Positions 19,999-28,689 of a stretch of 64,000 bases of DNA are shown piece by piece; within the stretch, counting starts at the first letter, position 1; every line of letters begins with the position of its first letter. Origin of the DNA: Cyanobium sp. AMD-g (GTDB lineage: Bacteria > Cyanobacteriota > Cyanobacteriia > PCC-6307 > Cyanobiaceae); assembly GCF_024346395.1 (NCBI RefSeq), contig NZ_JAGQCW010000005.1, positions 62,001-126,000 on the forward strand, read 5' to 3'. The notes below the pieces were generated by a model. The model had not been told where the DNA came from. It ran no database searches and was given only the letters and a program-made list of their open reading frames with translations. Position numbers and translations under genes: made by a program.

Positions 19999-21456
19999 CT
20001 AGGGGTCGGGCCGCAGCCGGGACAGCTCCACCCAGGGTTCGAGGGCGGTGAACACCAGTCGTCCCCAGCTGCGGCCCCGCAGGCGGCCATCCAGCACCGC
20101 CAGCCGCCCGCCGCTGCGCCGCAGCCCGGCCACACCCCGCTGCAGCCGGTTGAGGGCCTCCGGCAGCAGCAGTTCCCGGAACCAGTCGCGGCCCTGCTGG
20201 CGCAGCACCCCGACCCGGGCGGCGGTGAGGGGATCCTCCAGGCTGGCGATCGGCAGCAATCCCACCACCACCTGGCAGGGCAGGGGCAGCCGCGGCTGGT
20301 GCTCCAGCCACCAGTTCCAGCTGCAGCACACCACGCCGTTGCTCTCCGGTGACGTGTTCTGGTGGCACACCCGGCTGCCGAACTCGGCGGCCAGGCCGCT
20401 GGCCAGGCCCAGACACAGGGCCGAATCGTCGATCAGCACCACGGTCAGGCCGCTCTGGCCCAGCACCAGCCGCCGGCCCTGCTCCAGCAGGTGCTGGGCG
20501 TAGTGGGGGCTGTTGGGCAGCGGCTGGCGCAGGGGGGCGAACAACGGCAGGGGGTCGGACAGGGGGGGATCGGCCAGATCCAGCACCACCGCCGGCTCCA
20601 GCCCCAGGGCGGCGGCGGCAGCGGGCTGGCCCTCCGCCGCCCGGCCGGTGGCCAGCTCACCGATCAGCACCGCCCCCCGTCCCACCAGCAGGCCGGCCAG
20701 TTCGCCCAGGGGTTCGAGCGGTTGGCGCAGCAGGTTCCATTGCAGCAACGAGGGCTCCACCCGGGCCCAGCTGCTCCAGCCGGCGCCGGCGCTCAGCCAG
20801 CGGGGCCACGGCTCCGGCAGGGGTTCGAGCAGGCGCAGCAGGTGGCGCAGGGGGGCTTCGTCGTCATCGGCCAGGGCCACCAGCCGGTGGGGGGAGCGGG
20901 GATGGGCCAGCACCCGGCGGCTGAGCCGTTCATGCAGGCTGAGCAGACAGGCTTCGGCGCTGGGCTGGGCGCGGCGCAGCTGATCCCAGTGCCGGGGCTC
21001 CAGTTCCACCTCCAGGGCCTGGCGCAGGGCCACATCCAGCAACTCGGCCTCAGGGATCACCAGCTGCCGATCCCCCAGCTCGCCGTTGCGCCAGGCCGTC
21101 ACCAGCTCGCGGTGGTCGAGCAGCCACAGCTGGGTGCCGGCCGGTGCCCCGGGCCCTTCCCAGCAGGGCAGTTCCAGCCCCACGCTGCGCAGGCGCGGCC
21201 ATTCCACCAGCAGCAACCGCTGGCGCAGGGCCGGTGTCACCACCAGGGCCAGGCGCGTTTCGCTCAGGGCCAGGGGCACCAGCAGGCTGATCCACCAGCT
21301 GGGGGCGGTGCCGGGGGCCAGCCGCACCAGGGTGTGGTCGGCGCGGCGCAGGCTGCGGGCCACCAGCCGGCTCAAGGTGAGGTGATGGGGCCAGCGTTCC
21401 ACCCCCTCTCGCTGCAGGAGAGCCTTGAGGTGCTGGTGGGCGCGGGCTTCCAACAT
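19999..21456 (-). CDS. DinG-like helicase-fold protein with degenerate ATPase motifs
   Basis: A protein of 485 residues from the ATG at 21456 (MLEARAHQHLKALLQREGVE). The overall layout matches the C-terminal region of DinG/XPD-type helicases, ending in EALNRLQRGVAGLRRSGGRL, which aligns with the last helicase motif. The usual Walker A Lys is not seen (APGTAPSW occupies its place) and the DEAH box reads IPEAE. The protein may therefore bind rather than hydrolyse ATP, or be structural. A longer open frame upstream antisense to tyrA was rejected. It is divergent from tyrA with a 43-base gap. Confidence 0.68.
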   Translation of the reverse strand: MLEARAHQHLKALLQREGVERWPHHLTLSRLVARSLRRADHTLVRLAPGTAPSWWISLLVPLALSETRLALVVTPALRQRLLLVEWPRLRSVGLELPCWEGPGAPAGTQLWLLDHRELVTAWRNGELGDRQLVIPEAELLDVALRQALEVELEPRHWDQLRRAQPSAEACLLSLHERLSRRVLAHPRSPHRLVALADDDEAPLRHLLRLLEPLPEPWPRWLSAGAGWSSWARVEPSLLQWNLLRQPLEPLGELAGLLVGRGAVLIGELATGRAAEGQPAAAAALGLEPAVVLDLADPPLSDPLPLFAPLRQPLPNSPHYAQHLLEQGRRLVLGQSGLTVVLIDDSALCLGLASGLAAEFGSRVCHQNTSPESNGVVCCSWNWWLEHQPRLPLPCQVVVGLLPIASLEDPLTAARVGVLRQQGRDWFRELLLPEALNRLQRGVAGLRRSGGRLAVLDGRLRGRSWGRLVFTALEPWVELSRLRPDP

Positions 21457-21499
21457 GGCTGGATCGTAGGAAGCTGGCCCCAGCCGATCCGCAGCGACG

Positions 21500-22390
21500 A
21501 TGACACCCCTCTGGCAGCGCGAACCGGTGGGCGTGGTGGGCCTGGGTCTGATCGGGGGCTCCCTGGGGCTGGACCTGATGGCGGCCGGAGCGCAGGTGCG
21601 GGCCCTGGTGCACCGGCCGGCCACCGCCGCACGGGCCAGGGAGCGCGGCCTGGCCACCGAGGTGAGCACCGATCCGGCCGTGCTGGAGGGCTGCGGCCTG
21701 GTGGTGCTGGCCCTGCCCCTCGACCGCCTGCTGGATCCGGACGCCGCCCTTCTGGCGGCCCTGCCGGTTGGGGCGGTGATCACCGATGTGGGCTCTGTGA
21801 AGGGGCCGGTGCTGCGGCGCTGGCGGGAGCTGCTGGTGGCGGCCGGCGGCGGCCCTGGCGCGTCCCGCTTCGTGGCCTCCCATCCGATGGCGGGCACCGC
21901 CCGGGCCGGGGTGGAGGCGGGGGAGGCCGGCCTGTTCCGCGGCAGGCCCTGGGTGGCGACTCCCGAGGCCAGCACCGATCCGGCGGCGCTGCAGGCGGTG
22001 CGGGAGCTGGCGGAGGCGCTTGGGGCGCGCTGGCTCTGCTGCGGCGCCGAGGCCCATGACCGCGCTGTGGCCCTGATCTCCCACCTGCCGGTGCTGGTGG
22101 GGGCGGCCCTGCTGCAGGCGGCCGATGCCGGGGGCGGCGAGATCGCGGCCGGGGCGGAGCTGGTGCGGGCCCTGGCCTCCACTGGCTTTGCCGACACCAC
22201 CCGCGTCGGCGGCGGCAATCCGGAGCTGGGGATGTTGATGGCACGCGCCAACCGGGCGGCGTTGCTGGAGGCCCTGGATCACTACCGCCAGTCCCTGGCA
22301 TCCCTGGAAGCGATGGTGGCGGAGAAGGAATGGTCGGCCCTGCAGCAGTCGCTGGCGCGCAGTCAGGCGCTGCGGCCGGACTTTCTCTGA
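21500..22390 (+). CDS. tyrA: Prephenate/arogenate dehydrogenase
   Basis: Oxidative decarboxylation in tyrosine synthesis; cyanobacterial enzymes generally use arogenate and NADP+. It has 296 residues. The Rossmann motif VGVVGLGLIGGSLGLDL is at about 10-26. The catalytic-site region SVKGP and ASHPMAGTARAGVEAG (His at about 134) are intact, followed by the dimerisation/arogenate-binding helices with FADTTRVGGGNPELG. The start ATG is 43 bases from the divergent DinG-like gene, so the two promoters overlap. Confidence 0.92.
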   Translation: MTPLWQREPVGVVGLGLIGGSLGLDLMAAGAQVRALVHRPATAARARERGLATEVSTDPAVLEGCGLVVLALPLDRLLDPDAALLAALPVGAVITDVGSVKGPVLRRWRELLVAAGGGPGASRFVASHPMAGTARAGVEAGEAGLFRGRPWVATPEASTDPAALQAVRELAEALGARWLCCGAEAHDRAVALISHLPVLVGAALLQAADAGGGEIAAGAELVRALASTGFADTTRVGGGNPELGMLMARANRAALLEALDHYRQSLASLEAMVAEKEWSALQQSLARSQALRPDFL

Positions 22391-22441
22391 ATCCGGGATG
22401 CCGATAGGCTCCCAACCACTCCATGGCATCCGGGCCGGGCG

Positions 22442-23554
22442 ATGAAGACCAGGCCTTCGAGACAATCCCAGCGCCTCCGCAGCGCCGCCGGCAGCAGCGG
22501 CATCCGCAGCAGGCGGATCAGGCCAGGATCCTCACCGGGCGCCGTGGTGTTCGTGGGCGAGCAACGGCTGGCGAAGGTCCAGATCGATGTCATTCACTAC
22601 GACGGGGAGGGCTGGTCGGAAGAGCTGGAGGTGTCGGTGCGCAGTTGCGCTGACGTGGTGCGCCAGGACAGCATCACCTGGATGAACGTCAGTGGCGTCC
22701 ATGACGTCGACCTGGTGGAGCGCCTCGGCGAGTGCTTCGGCATCCATCCGATGACACTGGAGGACATCGCCAACACCACCCAGCGGCCCAAGGTGGAGGA
22801 GTTTCCTGGCTACGTCTTCATGGTGTTGAAGATGATCGCCTTCAACGAAGAAACCAAGACCATTGATATCGAACATGTGAGCGTGATCCTTGGCGATCAC
22901 TTCGTGATCTCGTTCCTCGAGGATGATGGCGATGTCTTCGATGGGGTGCGTGATCGCATCCGCGCCGCCAGTGGCCGGATCCGCTGGATGAAGGCCGACT
23001 ACCTCGCCTACTCCCTGATGGACGCCGTTGTCGACCATTACTTCCTCGCCGTGGAGCGCATGGGCGACATCATCGAGGAGGTGGATGACCGGCTGCTGGA
23101 GAATCCCCACCCCGGCGACATCAAGGAGATCCATGGCCTCAAGCGGTCGATTCTGAGCCTGCGTAAGGCCGTCTGGCCGATCCGGGAGGAGGTGGCCATG
23201 ATCGTCAAGAGCGATTCCACCCTGCTGACAGCCGAGAGCCGGGTGTTCTGGCGCGATCTCTACGACCACTGCATCCAGATCATCGATTTGGTGGAAACCC
23301 ACCGCGACATTCTCGGTGGCATGCATGACACCTATCTCTCGACCCTCAGTCACCGCATGAACGAGGTGATGAAGGTGCTGACGATCATCTCGACGATCTT
23401 CATTCCGCTCACCTTCATTGCCGGTGTCTATGGCATGAACTTCAAGGAGATGCCCGAACTGGAGTGGCGCGGTGGTTACTATTCGGTGTGGGCGGTCATG
23501 ATTGTGATCGGCGTCAGCCTTTTCCTCTTTTTCCGTCGCAAGCATTGGCTCTGA
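22442..23554 (+). CDS. corA: Magnesium/cobalt transporter CorA
   Basis: A pentameric Mg2+/Co2+ channel of the CorA/2-TM-GxN family. It has 370 residues: a basic leader (residues 1-35), a soluble N-terminal domain, long stalk helices, then two C-terminal transmembrane helices. The signature YGMNFKEMPE follows TM1 (VLTIISTIFIPLTFIAGV). The C-terminus FFRRKHWL is typical. The chosen ATG at 22442 gives an Arg/Ser-rich leader; a later start is possible. Confidence 0.93.
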   Translation: MKTRPSRQSQRLRSAAGSSGIRSRRIRPGSSPGAVVFVGEQRLAKVQIDVIHYDGEGWSEELEVSVRSCADVVRQDSITWMNVSGVHDVDLVERLGECFGIHPMTLEDIANTTQRPKVEEFPGYVFMVLKMIAFNEETKTIDIEHVSVILGDHFVISFLEDDGDVFDGVRDRIRAASGRIRWMKADYLAYSLMDAVVDHYFLAVERMGDIIEEVDDRLLENPHPGDIKEIHGLKRSILSLRKAVWPIREEVAMIVKSDSTLLTAESRVFWRDLYDHCIQIIDLVETHRDILGGMHDTYLSTLSHRMNEVMKVLTIISTIFIPLTFIAGVYGMNFKEMPELEWRGGYYSVWAVMIVIGVSLFLFFRRKHWL

Positions 23555-23590
23555 AGAGTGGCTCTCAACTGTGGCTCTGCAAGTGGCTCA
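23546..23590. repeat. Imperfect 13-base tandem repeat at the corA 3' end
   Basis: TGGCTCT recurs at 23546, 23559, 23572 and (as TGGCTCA) 23584, that is, with spacings of 13, 13 and 12 bases. The first copy encodes the last codons of corA (Trp-Leu) and the rest lie in the 3' flank. The arrangement looks like slipped-strand duplication of the gene end. No function is evident. Confidence 0.7.
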
Positions 23591-23742
23591 GCGGCTGCCT
23601 GCCGGCGCTCACCAAAGGGAAGTAGCAACCGCAACCGGCTTTGGCTTTTCTTCCCCTGCGCTAAGGATCATTGCCGCCGCCTGGCGCCTGTGGGAAATGG
23701 CGGTTGCCGTTTCTAGCGTTGCAGAGCCATCAGTGAACGACC

Positions 23743-24141
23743 GTGAGTTTTCTGAGCGAAGCCATGCAACTCCTGAAGGAGGCCGGCGCTGCGGCGGGCC
23801 TGTCGGAAGGGGCCATCAAGTGCCATGCCAGCTGCTACCGGGAGAACCTGTCCCGCTGCAACGACGCCATGCTCCAGTACGAGCGGGTCTGGCTGCAGCA
23901 GCAGTTGCGGGCCCTGCGCGATTGCCAGGGCCATCCGGTGTTGATGGCCCGGGTGGGGGGCGAGCAGCGTCTCAACGGGCTGGTCTCCCAGAGCGTGCTG
24001 TTCCAGCTGTTGCTGCAGAACGAATTCGCCAGACGGGGCCTGACACCGGTCGACCACCATGGCCCGGTTGTGGCCGCCGAGGAGGCCTGGGAGATCACCA
24101 GCGTGCAGGTGAAGCGTGAGTGGGGCATCCTGCCGGTCTGA
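23743..24141 (+). CDS. Hypothetical protein, small soluble
   Basis: I do not recognise the family. It has 132 residues from a GTG (MSFLSEAMQLLKEAGAAAGL). The protein looks largely helical, with a CHASCYRENLSRCN segment holding three Cys near residues 28-40. There is no signal peptide or membrane helix. Its last 22 bases overlap the start of the downstream ATP-grasp-like gene, so the two are probably co-translated. Coding potential is supported by composition and this overlap. Confidence 0.6.
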   Translation: MSFLSEAMQLLKEAGAAAGLSEGAIKCHASCYRENLSRCNDAMLQYERVWLQQQLRALRDCQGHPVLMARVGGEQRLNGLVSQSVLFQLLLQNEFARRGLTPVDHHGPVVAAEEAWEITSVQVKREWGILPV

Positions 24142-25079
24142 TCGCGCTGCTGCACCTGGGGCGGATCCACGACGAGACGCCGGCCCTGCGGGCCTACCTT
24201 GCCGATCGGGGCATCGCCAGTGAGCTGGTGCCCCTGCCATCACGCACCGACAGCGCCACCATCGACTGGGGCCGCTTCGATCGGGTCAGCGTGCGCGACT
24301 GCCGCGACAGCCATCGCCACCCGGACTTCCTGCCCCGCATCAGCGCCCTGGCGGAACAGCTCAAGGGCCTCGGGGTGCCGCTGGCCAATCCGCTGCCGGT
24401 GATCCAGGCGGCTCATGCCAAGAGTGATTACCTGCCCCAGCTGGAGCGGGAGGGGGTGGCCCTGATCCCGAGTCGCTGGCTGCCCCAGGGCTGGCGCGGT
24501 TCGCTGGCGGGGCTTCTGGAGGCGTGCGGCTGGGACGAGGCGGTGCTCAAGCCGGCGATCGGCGCCAGGAGCTGGCACACCTACCGGGTGCGCTGTGCGG
24601 GCCCTCGCCTGGTGATCACCGCGGCCGATGGCCGCGCGGCTGTGGCGGCCGCGGACGCCGATGGCTGGCTGGAGCGACTGGCGCAGGACGGGGAGGTGTG
24701 CCTGCAGCGCTTCCTGCCCCAGATCTGCCAGGCGGGGGAGCTCAGCGCGGTGTTTCTGGGCGGAGAGTTCTCCCACGCCGTGGTCAAGAGCGTGGCGGCG
24801 GGGGGCTGGATCGCCCACGAAGGGTTCGGGGGCCGCAACCGGCTGGGGCAAGCGAGTGCGGCGGATCGGCGCTGGGCCGCTGCGGTGGAGGAGCGCCTGC
24901 GGCGGCGCTTCGGCGTGCTGCCCTACGCCCGCATCGACGGGATCCGCGACGAGGGCGGCGAGTTGCTGCTGCTGGAGTGTGAGCTGGTGATCCCCCGGCT
25001 GTTTCTCAGCGAGGGGGAAGCCTTCGGCCGCTATGCCGACGCCCTGGTGGGACCCACCAGCACCCGCATGGCCTGGTAG
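24120..25079 (+). CDS. ATP-grasp-like protein (RimK/glutathione synthetase fold)
   Basis: A protein of 319 residues. The layout fits an ATP-grasp ligase: an N-terminal pre-ATP domain, a central KPAIGARSWHTYRV segment (about 142-155) like the nucleotide-binding Lys loop, then a QRFLPQI hinge and a C-terminal RIDGIRDEGGELLLLECELV segment in which Glu residues would bind Mg2+. The substrate pair is unknown. The GTG start at 24120 overlaps the upstream gene. Its end overlaps a convergent gene by 49 bases. Confidence 0.68.
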   Translation: MGHPAGLIALLHLGRIHDETPALRAYLADRGIASELVPLPSRTDSATIDWGRFDRVSVRDCRDSHRHPDFLPRISALAEQLKGLGVPLANPLPVIQAAHAKSDYLPQLEREGVALIPSRWLPQGWRGSLAGLLEACGWDEAVLKPAIGARSWHTYRVRCAGPRLVITAADGRAAVAAADADGWLERLAQDGEVCLQRFLPQICQAGELSAVFLGGEFSHAVVKSVAAGGWIAHEGFGGRNRLGQASAADRRWAAAVEERLRRRFGVLPYARIDGIRDEGGELLLLECELVIPRLFLSEGEAFGRYADALVGPTSTRMAW

Positions 25080-25741
25080 CCGTCGAGGGTGGGCGGCTCG
25101 CTCTCGGACAGCTCCTCGGAGTGCAGGGCCACGGCCACGGTGGCAACCCAGGGGCGCGTGCCGGGGTCGATGGGGAACACCAGCACCACGGTGCCGCCCG
25201 AGGGGGCGGTGGCGGGATCTTCCGCCACGATCTCCTGGGCCACGCGGGTGCGGCGGCACTGCAGGGCACGGGACTCCAGCAGGGCCACGAACTCGTCGCT
25301 GCTCCAGCGGGCCTCGCTGCCCTGGCAGGGGAAGCGCTCGCTGAGGGCGCCGACGCCGAGCTCCTCGATGGCGCTGCTCCGCCGGCCATCCCAGACGAGC
25401 AGCTGGCTGGCGTCATGGCCGAAGGCGTTCTGCTCCACCCGCTCGCGGTCGAGCACGAGCCGCCGCTCCAGGCCCTGCTTCTCCGCGGGCATCGAGAGGC
25501 AGACCTTGAGGGCCTGGGCCACCTCACAGCTGCGCCCTTCGCAGAAGCCCCGGTGGGCCGTGAGGATGTCGTCGGCAGCGGCCACGATCTCCAGGGCCGG
25601 CAGGCTCTGGGTCAGGTCCTGCATCATCGCGTTGAACAGCACACCCCCATCACCGAAGGGGCCGCGGTCGGGATCGGTTGCTTCCAGCATCTGATCGATG
25701 GCGGAGCGCACCAGCTCCCGCCTCCAGGTCAGATACGTCAT
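25031..25741 (-). CDS. Hypothetical protein
   Basis: A 236-residue protein, start MTYLTWRRELVRSAIDQMLE. No family recognised. The first half is helical; it holds two Cys (FCEGRSCEVAQALKVCLS) near residue 70-85. The second half is acidic with a hydrophobic strand pattern (GGTVVLVFPID). There is no signal peptide. It overlaps the 3' end of the convergent ATP-grasp-like gene by 49 bases. Upstream bases 25742-25862 are AT-richer and may hold its promoter. Confidence 0.62.
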   Translation of the reverse strand: MTYLTWRRELVRSAIDQMLEATDPDRGPFGDGGVLFNAMMQDLTQSLPALEIVAAADDILTAHRGFCEGRSCEVAQALKVCLSMPAEKQGLERRLVLDRERVEQNAFGHDASQLLVWDGRRSSAIEELGVGALSERFPCQGSEARWSSDEFVALLESRALQCRRTRVAQEIVAEDPATAPSGGTVVLVFPIDPGTRPWVATVAVALHSEELSESEPPTLDGYQAMRVLVGPTRASA

Positions 25742-25862
25742 GGGGATTCACTCCGGGTGCAGTTTTTTGTCAGTGTGTCTCGCGTGGCGGAAACCAGCCA
25801 CGACCCGTTACATTTCCCGCTTTTTGTATCGAGACCTACGAAATCTTGTGTGGGATTCGTGA

Positions 25863-26600
25863 TCAATTGGCCCCGGGCCCGCTGGTGAAAGCTGTGATCT
25901 GGCGCCGCAGCCGCAGCATCGGCGTCTCACCCTCAAAGCCTTCGTCGTAGGTGGTGGGCTCCAGTTGCCCTTGCCACCCCGGCGGCAGGCCGGCCAGCAG
26001 GGGCTCCACCCAGGGATGCACCCGGGGGTGGCGTTCGATCGTGTGGGCGGGATAGATCCGCACCTCCCGCCGGCTCACCCGCAGCAGTTCGGCCAGGGCG
26101 CGCCGGTGCCAGTCGAGGTCGAAGTCGGGCTGCTCGCTGAGGCCGCCGTCGGCGATCGGGGCATAACAGAAGAGGAGATGGCCGCAGAGTGCCAGATCGA
26201 AGCTGGCCGCCGCGAAGGGAAGGGTGGGCAGTGCCGCGGCGCGGTAGGCCTGCGGATGCTCCCGCCGGTCGGCCAGAAAGGCGTCGAGGGCCTCCATCTT
26301 TCCCTGGCGAAACCGGTCCTGGTCGAAGTCCGGGCGCAGGGTCGGACTCAGGGCCAGCCGCTCCATGGTGAAGGCGACGTCGTCGCGGCAGCGACGCTCC
26401 AGCTCCGGCAACGACAGGGTGTAGAGGGGATCGGCCGCCACGCTCTCCACCCCGGCGGCGCGGGCCAGGGCGGTGAAGGAACCGGGTCCGCCGGGGCAAT
26501 CGAGCACCCGCTGGCCCCGCCAGTCCGCCAGATCGAGGTTGAAGAACGCCAGCGCGTCAGCCCCGGTGCGACCGAAAAACACCACCTTTGGCAGATCCAT
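25863..26600 (-). CDS. SAM-dependent methyltransferase-like protein
   Basis: A protein of 245 residues with a Rossmann-type SAM site: VLDCPGGPGSFTALARAAG (about 31-50) fits motif I, with Pro-Gly-Gly-Pro-Gly in place of the common GxGxG. A downstream ASFDLALCGHLLFCYAP segment resembles motifs IV-V. The C-terminal half has a HTIERHPRVHPW segment. The substrate is not evident. It ends the minus-strand run that begins with the cyclase gene, and the META gene lies 9 bases upstream. Confidence 0.68.
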   Translation of the reverse strand: MDLPKVVFFGRTGADALAFFNLDLADWRGQRVLDCPGGPGSFTALARAAGVESVAADPLYTLSLPELERRCRDDVAFTMERLALSPTLRPDFDQDRFRQGKMEALDAFLADRREHPQAYRAAALPTLPFAAASFDLALCGHLLFCYAPIADGGLSEQPDFDLDWHRRALAELLRVSRREVRIYPAHTIERHPRVHPWVEPLLAGLPPGWQGQLEPTTYDEGFEGETPMLRLRRQITAFTSGPGAN

Positions 26601-26609
26601 CGGTGGTTC

Positions 26610-27428
26610 TCAGGGCCCCGGGACGCGCCGCAGGCTGAGGGCGATGGCGCCGTCGGCCCGGCGCAGCTCCAGGGTCTCCCCTTCGAGCCGCAGGCTGGTG
26701 GCCGTCGGCAGGGCGGCCAGGAACTGCTGCTCCTGCTCCATCACCCCGGCGCCGGCACAGCGCTTTCTGGTCGCCACCGGGGTGCCGATGCGCAGGCGGG
26801 AGCCGTCCAGCCGCAACGGCGCCGTGAAGCGGTTGCAACCGGCCGAACCGGCCAGCTGGCCGGCCTGGACGACCCGCAGCGAAAGGCTGGTGCCCAGGAT
26901 CGGGCTCACCAGCGCCTGGCGGCCGTTGTTGAACCCCGCCACCCGCCAGTCGCTCCCCGCCAGCCGCTGCGACTGGGGCGCCAGCACCAACAGCGGCCGG
27001 CCCTCGGCCGAGAGCAGCCGCAGGCGCTCGCCGTCGAGGCGGAAGCCCCGGCTGTTCCTGAGTGCCGTCTGGAAGGCTTCGGCCTGCTGCATCACCGCCG
27101 GCGGGCAGGCCATCTTCGTGCTCAGGCCCCGGGCCGACACCTGCAGCCCCGTGCCCCGGACCGTGACGGGGGCGCCGAAGCGGTTGCAGCCATCGCTGCC
27201 CGCCACCCGGCCAGCCTCGAAGCGCAGGGTGATGGTGGTGCCGTTCTGGGGCTGGCGCTGCCCCAGACGCTCCAGCACCCAGGCGGTGCCCTCGAGCCTG
27301 GAGGGGGACGGGGTTGCCGCCAGAGCCGCGGCCTGAGGCCCCGATGGCAGCAGGGCCTGCAGGGCGACCAGGAGTGGCAGGCCCGCGTGGCGCCGGAGGT
27401 GTTGGCTGTCCAATGGGATCAATGGCAA
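26610..27428 (-). CDS. Exported protein with two META (HslJ-like) domains
   Basis: A protein of 272 residues. A hydrophobic leader (GLPLLVALQALLPSG) suggests export. Two tandem META domains follow, each with a G-C-N-R-F core: SDGCNRFGAPV near residue 78 and SAGCNRFTAPL near 195. Each also has a second conserved Cys (MACPPAVMQQ; KRCAGAGVMEQ), giving a likely disulphide pair per domain. META proteins are linked to envelope stress or heat resistance in other bacteria, but no role is proven here. Confidence 0.75.
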   Translation of the reverse strand: MPLIPLDSQHLRRHAGLPLLVALQALLPSGPQAAALAATPSPSRLEGTAWVLERLGQRQPQNGTTITLRFEAGRVAGSDGCNRFGAPVTVRGTGLQVSARGLSTKMACPPAVMQQAEAFQTALRNSRGFRLDGERLRLLSAEGRPLLVLAPQSQRLAGSDWRVAGFNNGRQALVSPILGTSLSLRVVQAGQLAGSAGCNRFTAPLRLDGSRLRIGTPVATRKRCAGAGVMEQEQQFLAALPTATSLRLEGETLELRRADGAIALSLRRVPGP

Positions 27429-27429
27429 C

Positions 27430-27579
27430 TCAGGATCCCAGGCGGGCGGTGATCCAGGCGCCGATGCTGTCGGCGGAGGGGTGGGGCACCGCGTCGCGAT
27501 CGACCCACCAGAGCGAGAGCGCCAGCACGTTCATCCCGATGGCCAAGGCGTAGATCCGCCAACCTTCCGGCAACTTCAT
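27430..27579 (-). CDS. Small single-pass membrane protein
   Basis: A 49-codon frame, MKLPEGWRIYALAIGMNVLA onward, starting at 27579 and ending one base before the META start. One transmembrane helix at about 8-26 is flanked by WRIY and WWVDRD. It was chosen over a longer 81-codon frame that runs into the neighbouring phosphatase gene. Tight spacing with both neighbours supports it, but no family is recognised. Confidence 0.45.
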   Translation of the reverse strand: MKLPEGWRIYALAIGMNVLALSLWWVDRDAVPHPSADSIGAWITARLGS

Positions 27580-27634
27580 GACGTCGGCTTGCGATGGCAG
27601 TGACGATAGAACTGCCGGCGCTGGCCCTGCCTCT

Positions 27635-28672
27635 TCAGGCGTTGGGCCGCCGCCGCAGCACTTGGCCGGTGGCATCCCTGAGCGAGAGGGGCAGTCGCTG
27701 GGGGTCGATGCGCCGCAGGGTGCGCAGATCGAAGCTGGTGTCCACCAGGCGGGGGGGGCTGCCGACCAGATCCAGCACGGTGAGGGTCTGGAAGGGGGGG
27801 ACGTTCTGGCCCAGGAGCCGGCGGGGGCCGCTGCCCATGGCGCCGAGGTGGAACAGGTCCAGCTGGCCCAGGCGGGCCGGGAAGTAGGCGTGCTGGTGGC
27901 CGCTCACGTAGCCCTCCACCCCATGGCGCTCCAGCAACTGCTGCAGGGCCGCCGCCTGCGCCAGCACCTCCCCGGGCCGGTCGCGGCCCTGGCTCACGGC
28001 CCGCAGCGGCAGGTGGCCCACCACCAGGCGCCGGCTGGCGGAGCGGGCGGCGGGGCCCGCCAGGATCCGCTCGGCCCAGCGCTGTTGCTCCGCCGGCACC
28101 TGGGCGGTGGAGGCGTCCCAGACCAGCACGAACACGTCGTCCTGGCGGATGGCGTAGTGGAAAGGGAAGTTGCCGCTGTCGACGAAGCGCAGACCGAGGC
28201 TGTCGCGGCGCGCCCGCCAGAAGCGGGCCGCCTCGGCGCGGTCGTCGGCGAAGAGGAAGCGGCCAGCGGCGCTGGCGCCGGAGGCGTCGTGGTTGCCCAT
28301 GGCCGGCGCGAACGGCAGGCCAGCACGGCGCAGTGGGGCGAGCACGCTGCGATCGAAGCCCGCCCACATGGCGGCCAGCCGCTGGCGGCCCAGCCCCGAC
28401 TTCTGGCCCGCCACCATGTCACCGGCGCAGATCACCAGGTCCGGGCGCAGGGGCGGGATCAGGGCCACACCGCGGTGCACCTCGTCGATGTAGCTGGTAG
28501 AGCCGTAGGCGGCGTTGAGATCGCTGATCAGCACCAGGCGGGTGCCGCTGCGGGGCGGGGCCGCCAGGCCGGCGGCCCGGGCGGCGGCGGGTTTCCAGAC
28601 CTGCCAGAGACCAGCCCCGAGGGCCAGGCCGGAGAGGGAGAGCAGCTGGCGTCGGCCGAGGGGTGGTGGCAT
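27635..28672 (-). CDS. Metallophosphoesterase, probably exported
   Basis: A calcineurin-type hydrolase of 345 residues. A leader with GRRQLLSLSGLALGAGLWQV resembles a Tat signal (twin Arg at residues 6-8). The metal-binding blocks are SDLN (near 50, where the family usually has DxH, so Asn for His), AGDMV (about 83), GNHDASG (about 127), VGHLP (about 217) and SGHQHAYF (about 252). It probably acts outside the cytosol on an unknown phosphoester. It lies 17 bases downstream of the MscS-like channel gene. Confidence 0.85.
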   Translation of the reverse strand: MPPPLGRRQLLSLSGLALGAGLWQVWKPAAARAAGLAAPPRSGTRLVLISDLNAAYGSTSYIDEVHRGVALIPPLRPDLVICAGDMVAGQKSGLGRQRLAAMWAGFDRSVLAPLRRAGLPFAPAMGNHDASGASAAGRFLFADDRAEAARFWRARRDSLGLRFVDSGNFPFHYAIRQDDVFVLVWDASTAQVPAEQQRWAERILAGPAARSASRRLVVGHLPLRAVSQGRDRPGEVLAQAAALQQLLERHGVEGYVSGHQHAYFPARLGQLDLFHLGAMGSGPRRLLGQNVPPFQTLTVLDLVGSPPRLVDTSFDLRTLRRIDPQRLPLSLRDATGQVLRRRPNA

Positions 28673-28689
28673 GGCGGAGAGAAAGCCTT

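Noticed and set aside
19999..22251. A 750-residue version of the DinG-like protein
   Set aside because: The added N-terminus is antisense to tyrA, whose motifs are clear.
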